In this document: piece by piece, positions 23,173 through 37,900 of the stretch
Position numbering within the stretch: the stretch's first letter is position 1
Layout of the letters: the number at the start of each line of letters is the position of its first letter
Assembly (NCBI GenBank): GCA_012656075.1
Contig: JAAKBF010000378.1
Coordinates: 558,001 to 622,000 of the forward strand
Origin: Phytophthora hibernalis
Taxonomy: Eukaryota > Oomycota > Peronosporomycetes > Peronosporales > Peronosporaceae
Direction of reading: 5' to 3'
Length of the DNA stretch: 64,000 bases
Notes under the pieces: model-generated
Told to the model about the DNA's origin: nothing
Databases searched by the model: none
The model's input: the letters and a program-made list of their open reading frames with translations, nothing else
Made by a program: the position numbers and the translations under genes

Positions 23173-25862
23173 ATGGATCGACTTGAAGTGCGCGCGCTGT
23201 CGCTGGGCGTTGCGCGCGCTCCTTGGCGGCGGCCACACAGCCCTCTGGCATTGCTCTGGACGAGACGCTGAGCGAGGAGGACTTCCTCAGGGCGCTGGAG
23301 GAGGCGCTGCAGCAGCACGCGACGACACTCAACCATCAGTTCCTCGTGCTGAGCGCGTGCCAAGTGGAGCTACTGGCTTTCCGCCTGCACGACGCACTGG
23401 CCCCCAAGCGAGACGCCGATACGCGCGTGGTGCAGGCGTGGACCATCCAGCCGCAGCTGCAACTGAAAGTCAAGGCCAGCGCTCACCTGCAGGTGCTCAA
23501 GCTGTCCACGATTCTGCGGGAAGTGCAGCGGCTGCGGCTGCACCAGTCGCAGGAAGAGGAGGAGGAGGTGACGCCGAGGCCCCTTGAAGTGGAGATTTTC
23601 CCTCACTAAAGGTGATTGAGGCCCTTAATACGGACCTTCGGGCGTTATACAATGTCCACTGTTTTGCTGGGCAGCTCCGAGAGCTGCATATTGAGCACAC
23701 GCAGGTGACGACATTGAGGCGGTTGCTGGCGCCCGAACACGGACAAGAGAAGCCTTGGAGAAAGCTGCGGAAGTTGCACATGAACTGCTGCAACTTGGAA
23801 GTTTTGGACGAATCTGTCAACTTGCTCGCAGCTGTGCGTACGCTGGATCTGGGCTGGAATGGCGTTGAGAAGGTGGAGATGAGCATGGCGACCAGGTCGC
23901 TGGAAGTGCTAAACTTGTGTCATAACCAACTGAGACAAGTGCCGCCGATCCAGGCGCTGCGTGGGTTGAGGGAGCTCGACCTAGCGGTGAACCGGATCAC
24001 ATCGCTGAAGGGGCTAGAGACACTCACGGCACTCGAGAGATTGAACATCTCGCACAACTTGATCGACGATATCACGGAGGCTGAGTTGTTGACGAGGTTA
24101 CCGAGACTTGCGTACTTGAAAATGGAGTTCAACCCGATCTCTCGGCGGCCGGACTATCGACGGGAGGTGCTCTTCTACGTGGGCGAGCCAATTGAGCTCG
24201 ATGGGCAACCCTGGAACGATGCCGAGCTTAGCAGCATGCAAAATCGGCGCATGCTGCTCATGCTGGATGGCGTCAAGGTTGCCAGTGATAGCAGCATTTG
24301 GGGACAGCCTATGGGGGCCTGTGTACCCTAGCGTTGGAGTCCAGAGCGCCATCGTTGTGAAGAACCCGAAGCTTGTGTTGGGATACCCGTCGCTGCCGCG
24401 GTCTCAGTCGGTTGCCGCTCATAATGTGGAAATTCAAAACCCGCCGTCAATGTTGTCTACCAAGAGCAAACACTCGAATAGCGCTGGATGGAGTAATGAG
24501 GAAGGGGTAGAGAGTGGCACCAGCGCAGCGAGCATATTAAATGGCAGCAACAAAGGACTTCGCGGGTGCAAACTTCATGGCGATCGGTGGGTGACTACTT
24601 CAGGACGCAGCGTGATCTAATTGCTACCATGGAGAAAAAGGTGATCGAAAGCCAAGCAACGATCAGCGGTACTCTCATACTATTGAATCAGTGATTGTAC
24701 ATGTACGTGTCTTCTAACACATCATGCTTGCAAACCAGAACATGAAGACAATGCTGACTCCTCATCGGAGATGCCGACACGCAGGCGCAATCGAACGCGC
24801 AGTCGCAAATACACGGCAAGCGACTTTATGCGCGACTTTGAAGAGGAAGAACTGCTGGTGCGAGAGGGTAATGATATTGATACTGTGGACGTCCGAGTTG
24901 CGCGCTCCGCTTCGCAAACGCAGATTTTGTCACCACATGTAAGTCTGTTTTGAAGTTGGTCGCTAGAGATATAAATGCTTGAACGTTGCGACTTGGACTG
25001 TAGAAACCCGGGCGAAGCATCAGTGTGCGCGTGCTACTCAGTGCTAAAGAGGCAGCTGAGCACGACCTTCATTTCGGAATTGATGGTGTCCCAGCAAATG
25101 TTGAGATCAAGGTATGTACATACTACATAGATGGTAGCGTAGTCTGGCGACTTGTTTCGTATACTAATGTATTGCTGGGCATTATCTACAGTCTCGCGAA
25201 TTGATCGAAAGGTTTACTGTCAGTGACGGCAAACGCCCGATAACCATCACCCGATGGCTTCCGGATGTGATTGCGGTTGGCACATCAATTCACTCGAATC
25301 GAGCAAAGATCGTAACTATGAAGCTTCAACCGCGAGGGGCATCAAGCATGGCTGACGCCGCTTATCAAATCGATGCAGTAGCGTCCCTGCAGAATTTGCT
25401 GCCAACGCTCGTGGCTCGCTTGTACCAACAGTTCAAGGGTCAGCTTGTGATTTGCAACTGTGCTAGTTGCGGGGCTCTATCGCTGCTCACATCCAAATAC
25501 CCCATGCGGATAGAAGCTGACGACGCAGTGATGGTCTACTCGTGCTTGTTATGCTCGAGTTGCAACGTACGGAAATCTCATTCAAGAAGCTGGCTGCGAT
25601 ATGTGTCAACCAGGGAATCACAATTCCAAGCGCCATTCCCTTGGCGCCGCCACCGTGGGAAACAATTACTGAGGGATTCTACATTGAGGAGCCTACTGCT
25701 ACAGACGCATCGATAAGAGATTGCATCATGATTTCTTGCAATGGTATTCGTGAAGATGCAGCCCCTACCGTCGAGCAGCTTGGTGGGACTGCCACTCGCG
25801 AAGTGCATAGCGATGAGTGGGGCGACGCCATCGTACATGCTATGACTACGACAATGCGGTAA
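23173..25862 (+). CDS. STK11IP-like leucine-rich-repeat protein
   Basis: The ATG at 23173 opens a protein of about 840 residues. After about 120 helical residues comes a leucine-rich-repeat block (about 23.6-24.15 kb) with repeats such as VRTLDLGWNGVEKVE, LEVLNLCHNQLRQVP, LRELDLAVNRITSLKGL and LERLNISHNLIDDI. An LRR-cap then ends in MEFNPISRRPDYRREVLFY. The order, including the LRALYNVHCFAGQL segment before the repeats, matches the N-terminal region of STK11-interacting protein (LKB1IP), an adaptor of LKB1 kinase and endolysosomal membranes in animals. Introns: 24669-24738, 24939-25003 and 25112-25191. The C-terminal part (RRRNRTRSRKY onward) holds a basic stretch and a C-x2-C plus CxxC cluster. 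Frame breaks near 23220, 23605, 24315, 24570 and 25530 fit single-base indels. The family match is by pattern and the function is inferred. Confidence 0.7.
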
Positions 25863-25912
25863 GAGCTCGAATGATTCGTGTAACTTTTGTCTGAATTTCG
25901 CAAAAATCTTGT

Positions 25913-28845
25913 CTACTCTAATCTATGAGACTTGGTGCTGTGGTGGCTGAACGGTGCGACCAGTATAAGTAGCAGAAACTCTGTGACCAACAGCACAATG
26001 CCGTCGAAAATGAACTTGGGTGCGAAGATCGCCCATACCATCAAATGTCTTCGCTGCAGGGCGACAAACAGTGTGGACACCAGAGCGTTCAGAGAATAGT
26101 ATGATGAGAATGCAAATAACATGCTAGCCCCGTCAGATTGTGACTTGTGCTGCTTCATGCTCAACCAAGGCAGTGTCAATACAGCCAACGCGAAGCAGCC
26201 GAAAGTATTGAGGCCCAGCAGCGCTCCCGCCACATAGAAATTGAAGACGTCGAAGCCCACAAAGCCTGCCGCGTTCTGCAAACTCGTAAACGTAGTTGCA
26301 TGGCCCGTGGTGAAGAATGATTGGTATGAGCTCGATGCCAAGAGCAGTACCCATGGCGTGCTGTCGCCAAACGCTGCTGGAGCATGAGATCGGTAGCAAG
26401 TGGCCACAAACGCAAAGCTTAGACACTGCACAACCAGACACAGCACTGGCAGCGGCGACGTAGGGCCGAGAACTACCATAAAGGCGGGAGCGAGTTGCCA
26501 GAGCAAGAGAAGATGGTCCCTTGTCGATTGGTGGGGACGTTTTGGTTGTCGCGCAGCGCGCACGAGAACGGAGCCGAGAGGACCAAGAAAGACCAAATAA
26601 ACAAAACGGGGCAGCCAGAGTCTCCAGAACGTCACCTCGATTGGTGAAGCTGCCCAGAAGATAGCGCACACACCGTAGCTTAGCACAGATGATACGAAAA
26701 AAACGTCCCGATAGCGACATCTGTAGCCCCTGTATTGGGTCACCTTCAAAAGGAAGCCAACAGCAAGTGCAGCAATAGCAGCCAGCGGGATGAATGTTCT
26801 CCATAGCGTCGCTGAAGCCTTGATGATATTTGGCGGTTCCAGTGCACTGCTTGCTCGTGTCGCGGAGATAAAAGCTAACGCAGCAACTGTAGCAGAGTTC
26901 CGGTTAGCCGAGCGCTGCGCGCAGGCGAGTAGTAGAAACCCGGTGGTTGCTGATAGGAATTGCATCACGTTATCTTCAGCTATGATATAGCTATTGGAGA
27001 GTAGTGCCAGCGCATGAAGCACTACAACCACAGTAGCTATCACCCCCACTGCTGACACTGAGCTCATCCATACTTTAACACCTGCCCGAGAGCCTCCAAC
27101 ACTTGAGCGTTTTGCTCGAAATGCAAGCTCCAAAGTCATATCAATCAATCCAGTGCAGGACGCTGCTGCGAGTGCTCGTGATAGCGGTGCGGCGGGAAGC
27201 AGCGGCAAGTTAACGCTCGTTGGGCAGATGAACAACAAGCCGCCCACAGAAGTAATAACCCCTAATTGAGGCCTCCAGGAATTGCTCTGTGAGCTTGCAC
27301 TAGCTGTTCTGGTGAATGCAGCACCAACGATGAAGGCCCATGCAAGGAGAAGCATTCCCCAGACCATGCTGCATAGATCAAACTGTGTCCAAATGGAGCG
27401 TCCAAGCGCTAGTGCTTCGCGCAGGTAATGTTGCTGTTGTTTCGCCAGGTCTTCCTGGAGTCGAAGCAGCAACGAAATATCTGCCTTCGAGTGAGCGGAG
27501 TCTGTTTGACTTCCTCGAACGTGTTGTAGATGATCCTCCACACGCTTGATGTCCACGAACAGCTTTTCTAGATGATCATATGCCCGCTCAGGTAACTTGG
27601 ATGCAGACGAGTACCTGAAGAGATAACGCCGTACTTGATCTAGGTTTAATCGTAGTGCACGGTTCAGTGTCTGGAACGCATTCAGTGCGCTGCTCTTTCC
27701 ACTTTCAGGCAACGATGGGGCACGAAAAACAGTGCTGGAATGACACTGCCGAGACTACCAAAGGGGATCGGAAGACCACTCAGCAAGGCCAGCGTGGGGA
27801 CAAGATCCACTTGTGGCACTTCTTGTGAGCCAGCAAGTAGCCTCTCTGCATACTTTTGCAGTTCTTTCGCATCTTCATCATCGCCCCCAGCTCCAGCAAC
27901 AAGTGACGCCTTGCTATATAGGAACAGTGCGGCCCCTGTCTCTTCGTCGCTTGCACCACCATGATTGCCATCAGCCGACATACCGTGATCTCCCAGCACA
28001 GCCAGCAGCACGTCATCCCCTCCCGGCATGTCCTTCAGCTCCTGTAGCAACCTTTCCAGTATCCCATTCATTTCATCCAATTTCTCAGCCATGAAGACGG
28101 AGCTAGGTCCATGGGTGTGTCCAACATGATCCACCCCCAGGAAGTGTGCTATCAGCAAGTCCCAGTCCGGTTTCCGTAGCTCTGGGAACAGATGGGCCGC
28201 TACTCCACGATCCACCGAGTGCAGATCCTTCACGTTGAACGAGTCAAACGCGAATTTCCTCGTAAACTCCCGAGCATACAGTGCGTCCCACGTGTCATCT
28301 CCCATGAACACCACGCCTCGTTGCTGAGCACGCAGCTGACACAGCAAATTGTCCTCAACGATCTGACTGCTAGCTGCCATGTTGTCTTTGATATCCAGGA
28401 ACGTCGGCAGTGACCCCGTTGTCAGTCCCTTGAGACGTTGCATGGTCATCGTCGGTGGGTCAGCTACGAACTTAAGCAGCAGCGCGTGTTCCGGTTCACT
28501 GACCAAAGTGTCGTTGAGTATTGGCAGTCGATCGCTGTAGAATGTCGACCGTTGCGTGCTTGACCCCGACACTGCAAAGTCGAATCGCAGCGCATCAATC
28601 ACCACAAACACGACACGTCCGAAGCGTCGAGGCATCCAACATCCCTGGGAAGTTTCGTCGTTGGGGCTTGAGGGGTCTTCTTGGCCACCGCGGAGATGCG
28701 CTGGGACGGCCTTCATGTCTGACGGAGACACTTGGCAACTGCTGAGGTCCGACACCTCGAAGCGCGTGAGGAAGAAGCCGGTGGTGAACAGGTAGAGCGC
28801 CGCCGTATGCAGCGCCAGCAACGCCGCGAGTACGCAATATCCCAT
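25913..28845 (-). CDS. GPI ethanolamine phosphate transferase 3 (PIG-O/Gpi13)
   Basis: It adds ethanolamine phosphate to the third mannose of the GPI anchor precursor in the endoplasmic reticulum, the bridge to which proteins are later attached. Start ATG 28845, about 975 residues. An N-terminal membrane anchor is followed by the lumenal alkaline-phosphatase-like domain: metal-binding VVFVVIDALRFDF, the nucleophile-Thr region TTGSLPTFLDI, HFLGVDHVGHTHGPSSVF and LGDHGMSADGNHGG. About 550 residues with many hydrophobic helices follow, as in the family. One frame change near 27705, just after the catalytic domain, fits a one-base indel. The stop is 51 bp from the convergent stop of the LRR gene, and the start lies 100 bp downstream of the ligase stop on the same strand. 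Confidence 0.92.
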
Positions 28846-28945
28846 GACGTGGAGGATTGCACAGTTTTTACCCAGAAGTACGAATGTTGTTTCAAAGTCA
28901 AATATGAATTCGAAGCTATGTAATCATGTACCGGTAGCTGGACGC

Positions 28946-31900
28946 TTATGCGTCAGCCCAACCCTCTGCGTTATGCAGTCTCACGTCGGCGTCCATGTTG
29001 GGCGAGTTCTGAATGGCGTACAGCAGCTTAGTACGCAGCGTCTCCTTGCTGGTGTAAGCCGGAAGTCGCAGCGCGAAGAAACACGTCTGCGCATGAGGAA
29101 GGTACAGATCCGGCTGGCCGACAGCACCCGGGTCGTGGGCAGCCTGCACCTTGAAGTTCATCGGGAAGTCCTTGGCGCTGTTGGGCATGCGGCTGCGCCC
29201 ACACGAAGCGTAAGAAGGACGTCCGCTCCTCGCTTGTCATCTCACGCAACACCTCCCAGAAGTGCTGTACGTGCGGCATGGCCTCGTCGGCTCCCTCGCT
29301 GTACTCCGTGCATTGGCGCAGCAGGTCCACGTCCACCTCGCGGCGTCCGCAAATCAGCACCTCAAGCTCTCGCGGCGTGAACAACGGCGCCATCTCCATG
29401 GGAAGCACAGACGCCAAGCCGTCCTTGAGCGCCGCAAGCTGTCGACTACTCTCAGTGAGCCGCGTTTTCTCCACAAGTTGCACATACAGCTCCCGATTCG
29501 CCAGCGTTACCGGCATCTTCTCACCCTGTGGAACCAATGGCACTTCGGCACCATCGCTCAACGTCGTCGACAGAGTCAAGTAGCCAAGCACCCCCTCAGC
29601 CTCCTCGGCAGCTGTCTCAGCGCCGGTACTGAGCTCCTCTACACGGCTCAAATTGTTTGTCGTCGCGACATCAACGCTCTCGAGGTGTGCTCGGCTGACA
29701 TCAAGTCCCGCCAAAGGTCTCCACACAAGCGCAGGTAGGTCCAATCCCATCTGCAGTCCGTGGCGAACTGCTGTACCGATGAGTTTTCCGAGGAAACGGT
29801 GCAGATCCAGCGCCATAGGTCCGTTCGCTAACAAAGCAGTGCCACAAGAAGGGTTCAGCAAGAATTTGTCCTGGTTGCTGCCAGTGCCACTGCGGCGGTT
29901 CGGACACGGGATGAGCAGCGGCAGCAAGCCTTGCTCGCCCTTCGCCAGCTCCACATTGTCCATTTGCAGCTCGTCAACAATCTGCTCGAAGACAGCACGG
30001 TACGGACCGCCGTAGTCATTCACACCCTCACCCAGGAACTTCACCTTGAAAGCACGGCGCTGACCGCCGTGGCCCTTTCCGCAGTATGCACGACGAAAAA
30101 GCTGTCGCTCCACGCACGCATTTCGCGGTAGAGCTGACCGAACACGGAACGACGTAAGCGATCACCCGGTTGCGATAGCAAGCTCAGCTTTGACGCCTGC
30201 GCTTGGATGCGGTTAATGCGAATAACGCGAATCTCACGCGGATCCTCATACTCATCCGACGGAAGAGGGTACTCGTTGTCGTAGCACGCAGCACGTCATC
30301 CCAGAAAGCGCGCTTTGTACTCGTGAACACTAACCGTCGTAGCGAACGCAACTTCAGGCTCATCGACAAAAATCGATTGAGCGACTCGTAGGCGCACTAC
30401 TGCTGCCCTTGTTGCCTGCAACTCCGATCGGCTGAGTACTGCTTCCATCATCAGGTTGAATTGCAATGATCGGAAGCACCCGAAGAATTTTGCTGTTCAG
30501 TACCCGAAGCACTGCCGTGCGAGCACGCAGCTCAGGGCCAGAAATGTTTTTAAGAGCTGGCGACGTGAAATAGTCCTCGACCACTAGCGAACGCGTGCGA
30601 GCGCGTCCCGACGTTGCGGCCGTATTCCTGGCGTCTTCTTCCATCTCTGCGGGGTAACAACATCCGTGATGTTGAGATTTGTCACATCCAAACCAATCGC
30701 AGCACAATACGCGTTCAGTCGTTCCACCAACTGCATATCCGACGTTATCGAGTGAGAACGTGTGGCAAGCTCAATGAAGGCGTTGAAGTCTGTCCGAGCA
30801 CGTTCTTCCAGTGCCGAACGGGGATTAAACGGGCCATGTTCTGGCGCGCTTTCGTAGTCCGACATATCCATTGCACTATTTTCAATAAGCGTCATATCTT
30901 TGCCGCCGCGGCGAATCAAAAGAAGCTCTGGCAGCTCGCTTGGGGACCAATACCAAGCCCATGCACGTCCTTCGTCTGCACCTTCATTTCCTTGAGTCTC
31001 CGTGCGGTACCACAAGAATCCGCGGTATACACCAAGGATGACAGCTTCTTCAGGTTGGTTCAACTCTTGCCCGCACTTCGAGCACATACGAACGCGGTCA
31101 CCCGCCAATAGTGGGGCACCCAGATCAGCAGCATTGCTCACGCGCATACACGCAGCAGGTGAGGTGTCGAAGTCCACAGAGATTCCGCGCGGGCGCACAT
31201 GGCACCTCTGCCAGTGGTTGTCACTCCAGCGCTTCCATTCTGACCAACTTTCACGAAGCAAGGCTCCCGGCAGCTTCACGCTCGAATCTATAACGGTTGC
31301 CATTGCCTCTGCCCCGCGAACGGCTGGTGATGAAGGCCCACTGGCAGACGACCCAGTACTCGCTGCAGGCTTTCCTTGCTGGGTCGACACATACCACGAA
31401 TGCAGTGCCTTGCTAACATCCACGGCATCCGAAAGGATCTGGCGCGGAGACACTCCAGGCATCGATATCCATTTTTGGTTAAGTGTAACACGATCGCCAC
31501 CCTTGCGCATACCAATGCATGGATACAACGTGCGCGAGTTCCGTTCGCCCTTCATGTTCTCGAACGCGACACCCAAGTCGGATACGATGTGCTCGCCAAA
31601 CTTGATGCCATCCATGAAGAATGACAGCTTGCCCTGCTCAAGGTCCAGTCGTACGCCAATGGTATCACTTGCGTTGAAGTGGTCGCCATAGATACGCTCT
31701 GTACTATTGTGATACGTAGCACGGAAATTGACAAAGCCCCATCCATGCCACCTATTCAAGCGGCTAGATAGCGCGGCTTGGGAGCCGGGCGGACCTGCCT
31801 TTCGCACACACCGATAAACACACTACCGAATTCGGCTTGCTCCACGTGGACCTCCCAATAGTGCACACCAGTGGTGAATCCTACCGTGCCAAGAGCAAGG

Positions 31901-34900
31901 TTGCGCGACTCACCACTGTGGCACGTAACTGATAATCCATCAGATGATATACCAAGCGTTGAGAAGTGGTTGAAATGGTCCATTGTGAACAAATGCTTCA
32001 TCGACACATGAAGCTCGCCACGGATTTCAACAAGTTCGCCATCCTTTACAGCAGCGTGTAAGTATTCGCCACGAAGCGTGTCGACGACCGACGCCCGATC
32101 AGTCGATGCTCCGTCTAGAGTAGACTCATGCGACTGAATCGGACGAAGCATATATTTCGTCCCCGGTTGCCATTTCTCCGAACCGAAGCGAAGCATCCAT
32201 CCCATATCAGGATTGCCGCGAGTCAGCTGCAATTCTTGAATGCAAAGAGACCCATCCGCATACCTTAAACCCACGACACGAACAGCAGCACTATAGTCGG
32301 GCCATTCCATCAGCCCTGCCACCTTCACATCTCCTGCGGTCGGATTAGTCGTATCGTTTTCGTCGGACACGTAGAGGTACAGCAGTACACCAAAGTGAAT
32401 CTCAGATCCGAACAATCCCTCGTCCTCCTGCTTCACCTTTGGGGTAGGGTACTGGTGCGTGATTTTACCGTCTTCGTCCACTTCCACGTGAATTAGGTCG
32501 AAGTTGCCATCTGCGCCCCAGCGGTATGTGTACAGCGAGTCGTTCGGCCAACGCACTGACATGCCTTCGCCATCCACACCACTCCATGGCGACACGCCCT
32601 CTACAACGCCTACGCTGCCTTCACCTCCGTCTTGGTCGCGCCACTTCCAGTTAGGTCCGCGAATCACCTTGCATCCGACCTTTAGCTCTGGTTGGTTGTT
32701 TTCCTCTTGCTTTTGACGCAGTCTGAATTGTGTCAACGTGCCGCTCCAGACCTGCGTGTGAGAATCAGCAAGCACTCCTACATCATTGCCGTGCCTCCAG
32801 CCTCTCGGCTCCTCCCCCATGATGCCGCGCTTCGCAGCCTCCAACACGTCAATTTCTTGAGTGTTCAGCATGCTCGTGTCAAACACTGGGTCTTCCTCCG
32901 GTAAACGGAACTCAAATGCGACGTTCGCCTTCTCCTGAAGAAGCTCAGGCATGGGCAGCTTCGTTCTTCTCCCTGGTCCATTGATGACTAATCGATCACC
33001 GGCACCAGCGGCAATAGCTGCGGTGGTTGCCAATACGTCGCCATCTTCTGTCACCATGTCAGCAATTGCAGACAGCGTAATGTCCGGGGCTTCTTCGGAA
33101 TCACTATTGTCAATCTCCATGTTAGTGACCCCACTACCTTTTGCAGCGCTGACGTTTTCTTCAACGGTTTGAGCTGCAGCATAATCATTGCTTAAGGTTG
33201 CATTTGAATCGCCTAGACTCGAGCATGAGTCTCTTTTCTCTCCAGACTCCGCAGCTGCTGCACGCTCCGCTTCGAGCTTTTGCTGCTTTAAGGTTTCTTC
33301 AACGGCCTGCTGTGCTTGTTGCGTCTGCAATAACTTCTTGGCGACCATTACTTCCTCGTACTCCTTCTGATCAATTGGCTCCAGGTCAACTTCGATTCGT
33401 TTGCAAGCTTGCAATTGCTGGGACGAACTATTTGAAAAAGTTCATCAGTAGATTGCCCCACTGCGTCCATCACCAAACCGGCAGCAGAAACCAGCTCTAC
33501 CAAGCTTTGAACGTACTTCGAGCAGACTGGTACGTTAGGATACTCACGCAAAACACGTTCTTGGGAGAGATCGACAAGGCGCTGCAGCGGAAGAGCATCC
33601 AGAGCCATTTTCAACCGCATCTTGGTTTGACCGTCAACGGCCCCAACGTCACTTTCATCGGCAATTCCGCACCCCTTTGGCAAGATATCCTGGAGAATTC
33701 CAGCAAGAATGGTGGCGCCTCGTTCTTTCACGCACATACTTGGAGACTTCAGCGACGACATCCAAGCTTCTAGCAGTTGTTGCCGAATTTGATCGTGCAT
33801 GGGTGACGAGATGCCGTTTTTGTGTGATTCCAACGACTCCAACAGCAACCCACTGATCCATTCCGCGAGGAACAGGTTGGGGTGACTAAGAACTTCTTTA
33901 TCAGACCACGACTGGCCTGCTTCAGCTGTAATCTGGAGAAGGGTTGCAGTAATCGCAGCTTCGGACGAATTCCACGGAATGCGAGCATACTGCCGTTGAG
34001 AAGCCCTCCTGACCTCCAAAGAAATGCAAGAAAGAATCGTGCCCACTAGAGAATTACGATCGTATGCTTCCGACGTGTTATTTGAAAGAGCGCTGTTCAA
34101 CGCCGATTGCACTACTCCGGATAGCAAACCCAGTGCATATCGTCCGGTCGCGCCACAATCCAATAAGTGAAGCGAGTCGTCATCAGGTAACGTTAACGAG
34201 GCGCTAGGTAGCGCATTTGATACGTGGAGGGCACTCAAGCCTGCAATGAGCTTGATGAAATCGATAAATCTCGCTGAGTCTTCGCTCTCGGTAGCGACTC
34301 GCAGCGCTTCACTGCCAGATAAAAACGCTGTCACGGAGAACGGTCCGACTTCCGATGTGGGCCATTTGGCAAGCAGTGTCAGCAGAGCTCGCCTTGCCTG
34401 TAAAATCGCAAGCGAGCGTGTAACCACGAGTAGTTCAACGTACACTCGACTGTCGGGGAGCGCCTTGATTTCGGCCTGGGCATCGGCCTTCGTCACGCCA
34501 GAACCAGACCCAAAGCCATTACTACGGCTGTGACCAGAGCTCCGCAGCATCGACGGATGCATATCCCGTGCAAAGTATCTGGTGTCGCTTGAGTAATTTT
34601 CTTCACCCATGCTCTCTTCCAGGCAATCCTCGCGGGACCCAATTACGTCGAAACCTTTGGCACGGAGCTCAAGTCGAACGTGTCACTTAGCACACTCAAA
34701 ATCGGCTGAAAACCTGGCGGAGGAGGGTACTTGAACGGGGTCCCACCAAGATTGAACTGCAAGCGCTCTCTCCGGTTGAAACTCGCGCACGGATACACTC
34801 CCCGGGCAAAGTCAATAGCCCGGAAAGCGACACCCATGTTAGCCGATCGCAGCTTTCCATTTAAGCTAAAAATGACGGTGCCAGCATCAGCATCAATGCC

Positions 34901-37900
34901 ACATCCAACAACATCACCTTGCTTCCACTTGGAGCCCCACGGCGACGAACGGCCATGCCATCGCTGTTGTCTCCAGCCGTCGTATGCCCACGAATGTGCT
35001 CCATCTCCGACTCCATCTCCGCGATCAGCCGCACCACAGAACGCGACATCAGCCCAACCAATTTGGATGCAGCCGTTTGTGTGCAGAGTAGCTTCGTAGT
35101 ACCACCGTCCACTTGATACAAGGCAATCAGGTGCACCAACACTAGCAAAGCCGCCACCGACCAAGCCCTCCACCATCAAGTCATGTTCTCCGATGCAAGC
35201 TTGACCACTAACAGCTCGAAGCGGATTGGGCATCTGTACGGTGTCTTCGCCTTCGGGAATCGTACTTGGAGCGTTTCCATCCGTTGCATCCTCACCTGAT
35301 GCGCGTTGTTTGGCTTCTTCATCTCGCCGATCTTCCGCTTCCAGTGCCTCTCCATTAGATAGGATCCAAGTCAAAGCCGCATCAACGTTATTCCTGTTTG
35401 CAGCCAGTGCCTTCTTGCACCAATTAAAGGGAATCCCATCTCAGATAACTGCTCCAGCAACGGACTAATAGCTTCAAAATCATCTTTTCGGGAAGACTTC
35501 GAGCTACTGTCGGCACTAGACCCCCCGACTTGACCGATGCTCCGCTACAAGACGCTCCATATCACTACTGTGTTCAAAGCAGAAGTTGATCGCAGCTTCA
35601 ACATTTTGAGCGCAGCGCGTCAGCGCGACGTCGCACCACTCCTTCGGGAATCCCATCTCCATCATTTGCTGCACCATTGGGCCCGGCGACAAGTTTTCAT
35701 CTTCTACTGCATCGCTCGCCTTACTATTTCCTTCTTTGATATCAGCGGGGACGTTGGTGCTGCGTGACAGCTTCGAATCGCATACCACCGAGACCACAAC
35801 ATCAGCCAACTCTCCTCGAGTGAGGAAATATCTCCGACCCCTGCTGACGTTGGTGTCTCGGAAATGGCGACACTTAGCAAGTCCTTCAGGCCACTCGAAC
35901 CAACGCCACGGACGAACGCTGCAGCACAATAATCATTTTTCAGCAGGGTTGCAGAAGCACGAAGTCCATGCTGGCAAAGGAGCATTCGATGAAGCCGAGA
36001 CTCCTTCTCCATTTCACCAAATACACCAGTGGGCCCGGTAGGTGGCGTAGGATCGACACCACTCTTTTGGTGACGAGGGGGCCCACTTAACACCGCTTCT
36101 GGATCAGATTCGTCAATACCGGTACCACTACTCATCGGCATTTCATTATCCATTCCAGATGGAGATGATGAGCCATCATTGGACATGTCATCGTCATCTT
36201 CGCTGTCTTCATTTTCGCCCTCTGCGTCAGCATCTTTGAGGGCATCAACGACGTCCACTTCTACCAGACTTTTCTGAACTTCGGCCAAAAGTACGGAAAT
36301 CGCTCGACAAGCAACGCTTTCAACACTGCATCCGAAAACGCGTTATCTGGTAGCTCAACCTCTGGAACAGCGAACAAATCATCGATTGGAACGCGAACCG
36401 GTCGTGTCTGTACAAAGCAATACATCATGAAGAGCATCAAAATTAGTCAGACATATTTCCCCATTTTCCGTTGAAACTTTACATATGGTAACCTACGGGT
36501 ATAGATCGGTTCGCAAGCGAGGATTGTTGTTGAGTGTTAGTCTCCACCGCGCGGCTTCCGCGCAGTAAAACTTCGGCCGCTGACTTTTCAGGCTCGTAAG
36601 CAACGATCACACCTCTTGCGCCTCGGAACGCTATTTCTTGCAAGGACGACCCTGCTCGAGGCATAATCTTTACCGTTCCGCCAACGTGAAGGCCTTCAAT
36701 ATGTCCGTCGAGAATGCACAGTGCAGACAAGGCCTTGACATAGCTTGTTGTCTGCGTCGTCCAGCTATCAAGTGACGGTGTATCCTTTGGCATGTCTTCC
36801 ATTTCCACGTCAGAGTCGGAAGCTTCTGCCATAGGTATATCTTGCTCGGTAACACATGCCAGTGGGATCGAGGATAATGCATCGGCAATTGCGCGATTCA
36901 AATACATCGCCCACTTGTCAGACTCGTACAATGAGCGAAGAAGCAACACAACCTCAGCAGCCAGACCCCCAGCGTTAAAACCTGAATCTGTTGTATCCTG
37001 GCCTGCAGTAGTTCCAGCAGTGGAATTTGCTACTCGGTGAAGCAATACCTCGGCAACACTTGGGGGTTATTCAACCCCACAATACCTACAAAGAAATTGA
37101 TCAAGGAGGAAGCATGGTCAAGCTCGTCCTGACCATCTGCCTCGTATTCGTCGTCACTGTCCATGTCAAAACTCTCAACCTCATCATATTTGACTCTAAT
37201 GGAGGATGGGTCAAGGGACGGCAAAAGCCGGCGAAGCAATTTCAAAATGCGGCGCTGTATCTGAGGTGAGTTCACGTCGACGAGAGCAAGAAGCAAACGC
37301 AGCCATCGAGACGAAGACAAGTGCGATCTGCAAACAGGCGAACCGCTCACCGAATACAACAGTGAGCAGATTTGGTAGCAATACTCTTGAGCGTCGTTCA
37401 GTCCATCGCCAAATTCCGTCTCCGAGCCAGACGTACTCGGATCGCCAGACTGCGTAGGATCAGTCACAAGCACTGTAGCTGCGGCATCAACAGCCATTTT
37501 ATTAATACCACGATTTTGCCGCATCTCTCCCAGGGAGTTTTTCAGCTCCGTATACAGCATGTGGAACACGGATTTACCGAGTGTTTCGGGACCTGATGGT
37601 TTACGCAGGAGCGGGATGGAGCCCAAACTTAGGCCTGGGGTCGACGGTAGATCAGACGCGCTTAGTAATCCATCAGCGGTGTCGCTTGCGTGAGCAACTT
37701 GCGCAGCCAGCAGATGCACAACTTTCAATGTAGCCTGGACAATTTTCTTCTTGTTCTCTGAGATCAAAACTGCATCATCAGGAGAATTACGGGATGAGCC
37801 AGGCGATTCATCGATCAAGGTCGCATCGCTGGACCCGCGGGCCTCATCCAACACAGTTTGTAGTACTCGGAAAATGCCAACGCGAGACAAAAACGAATGA

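Noticed and set aside
22730..23587. A 285-residue plus-strand frame across the divergent promoter
   Set aside because: Its left part mirrors the deubiquitinase N-terminus. Only the part from the ATG at 23173 fits the LRR gene, and the frame is then left by a one-base shift.
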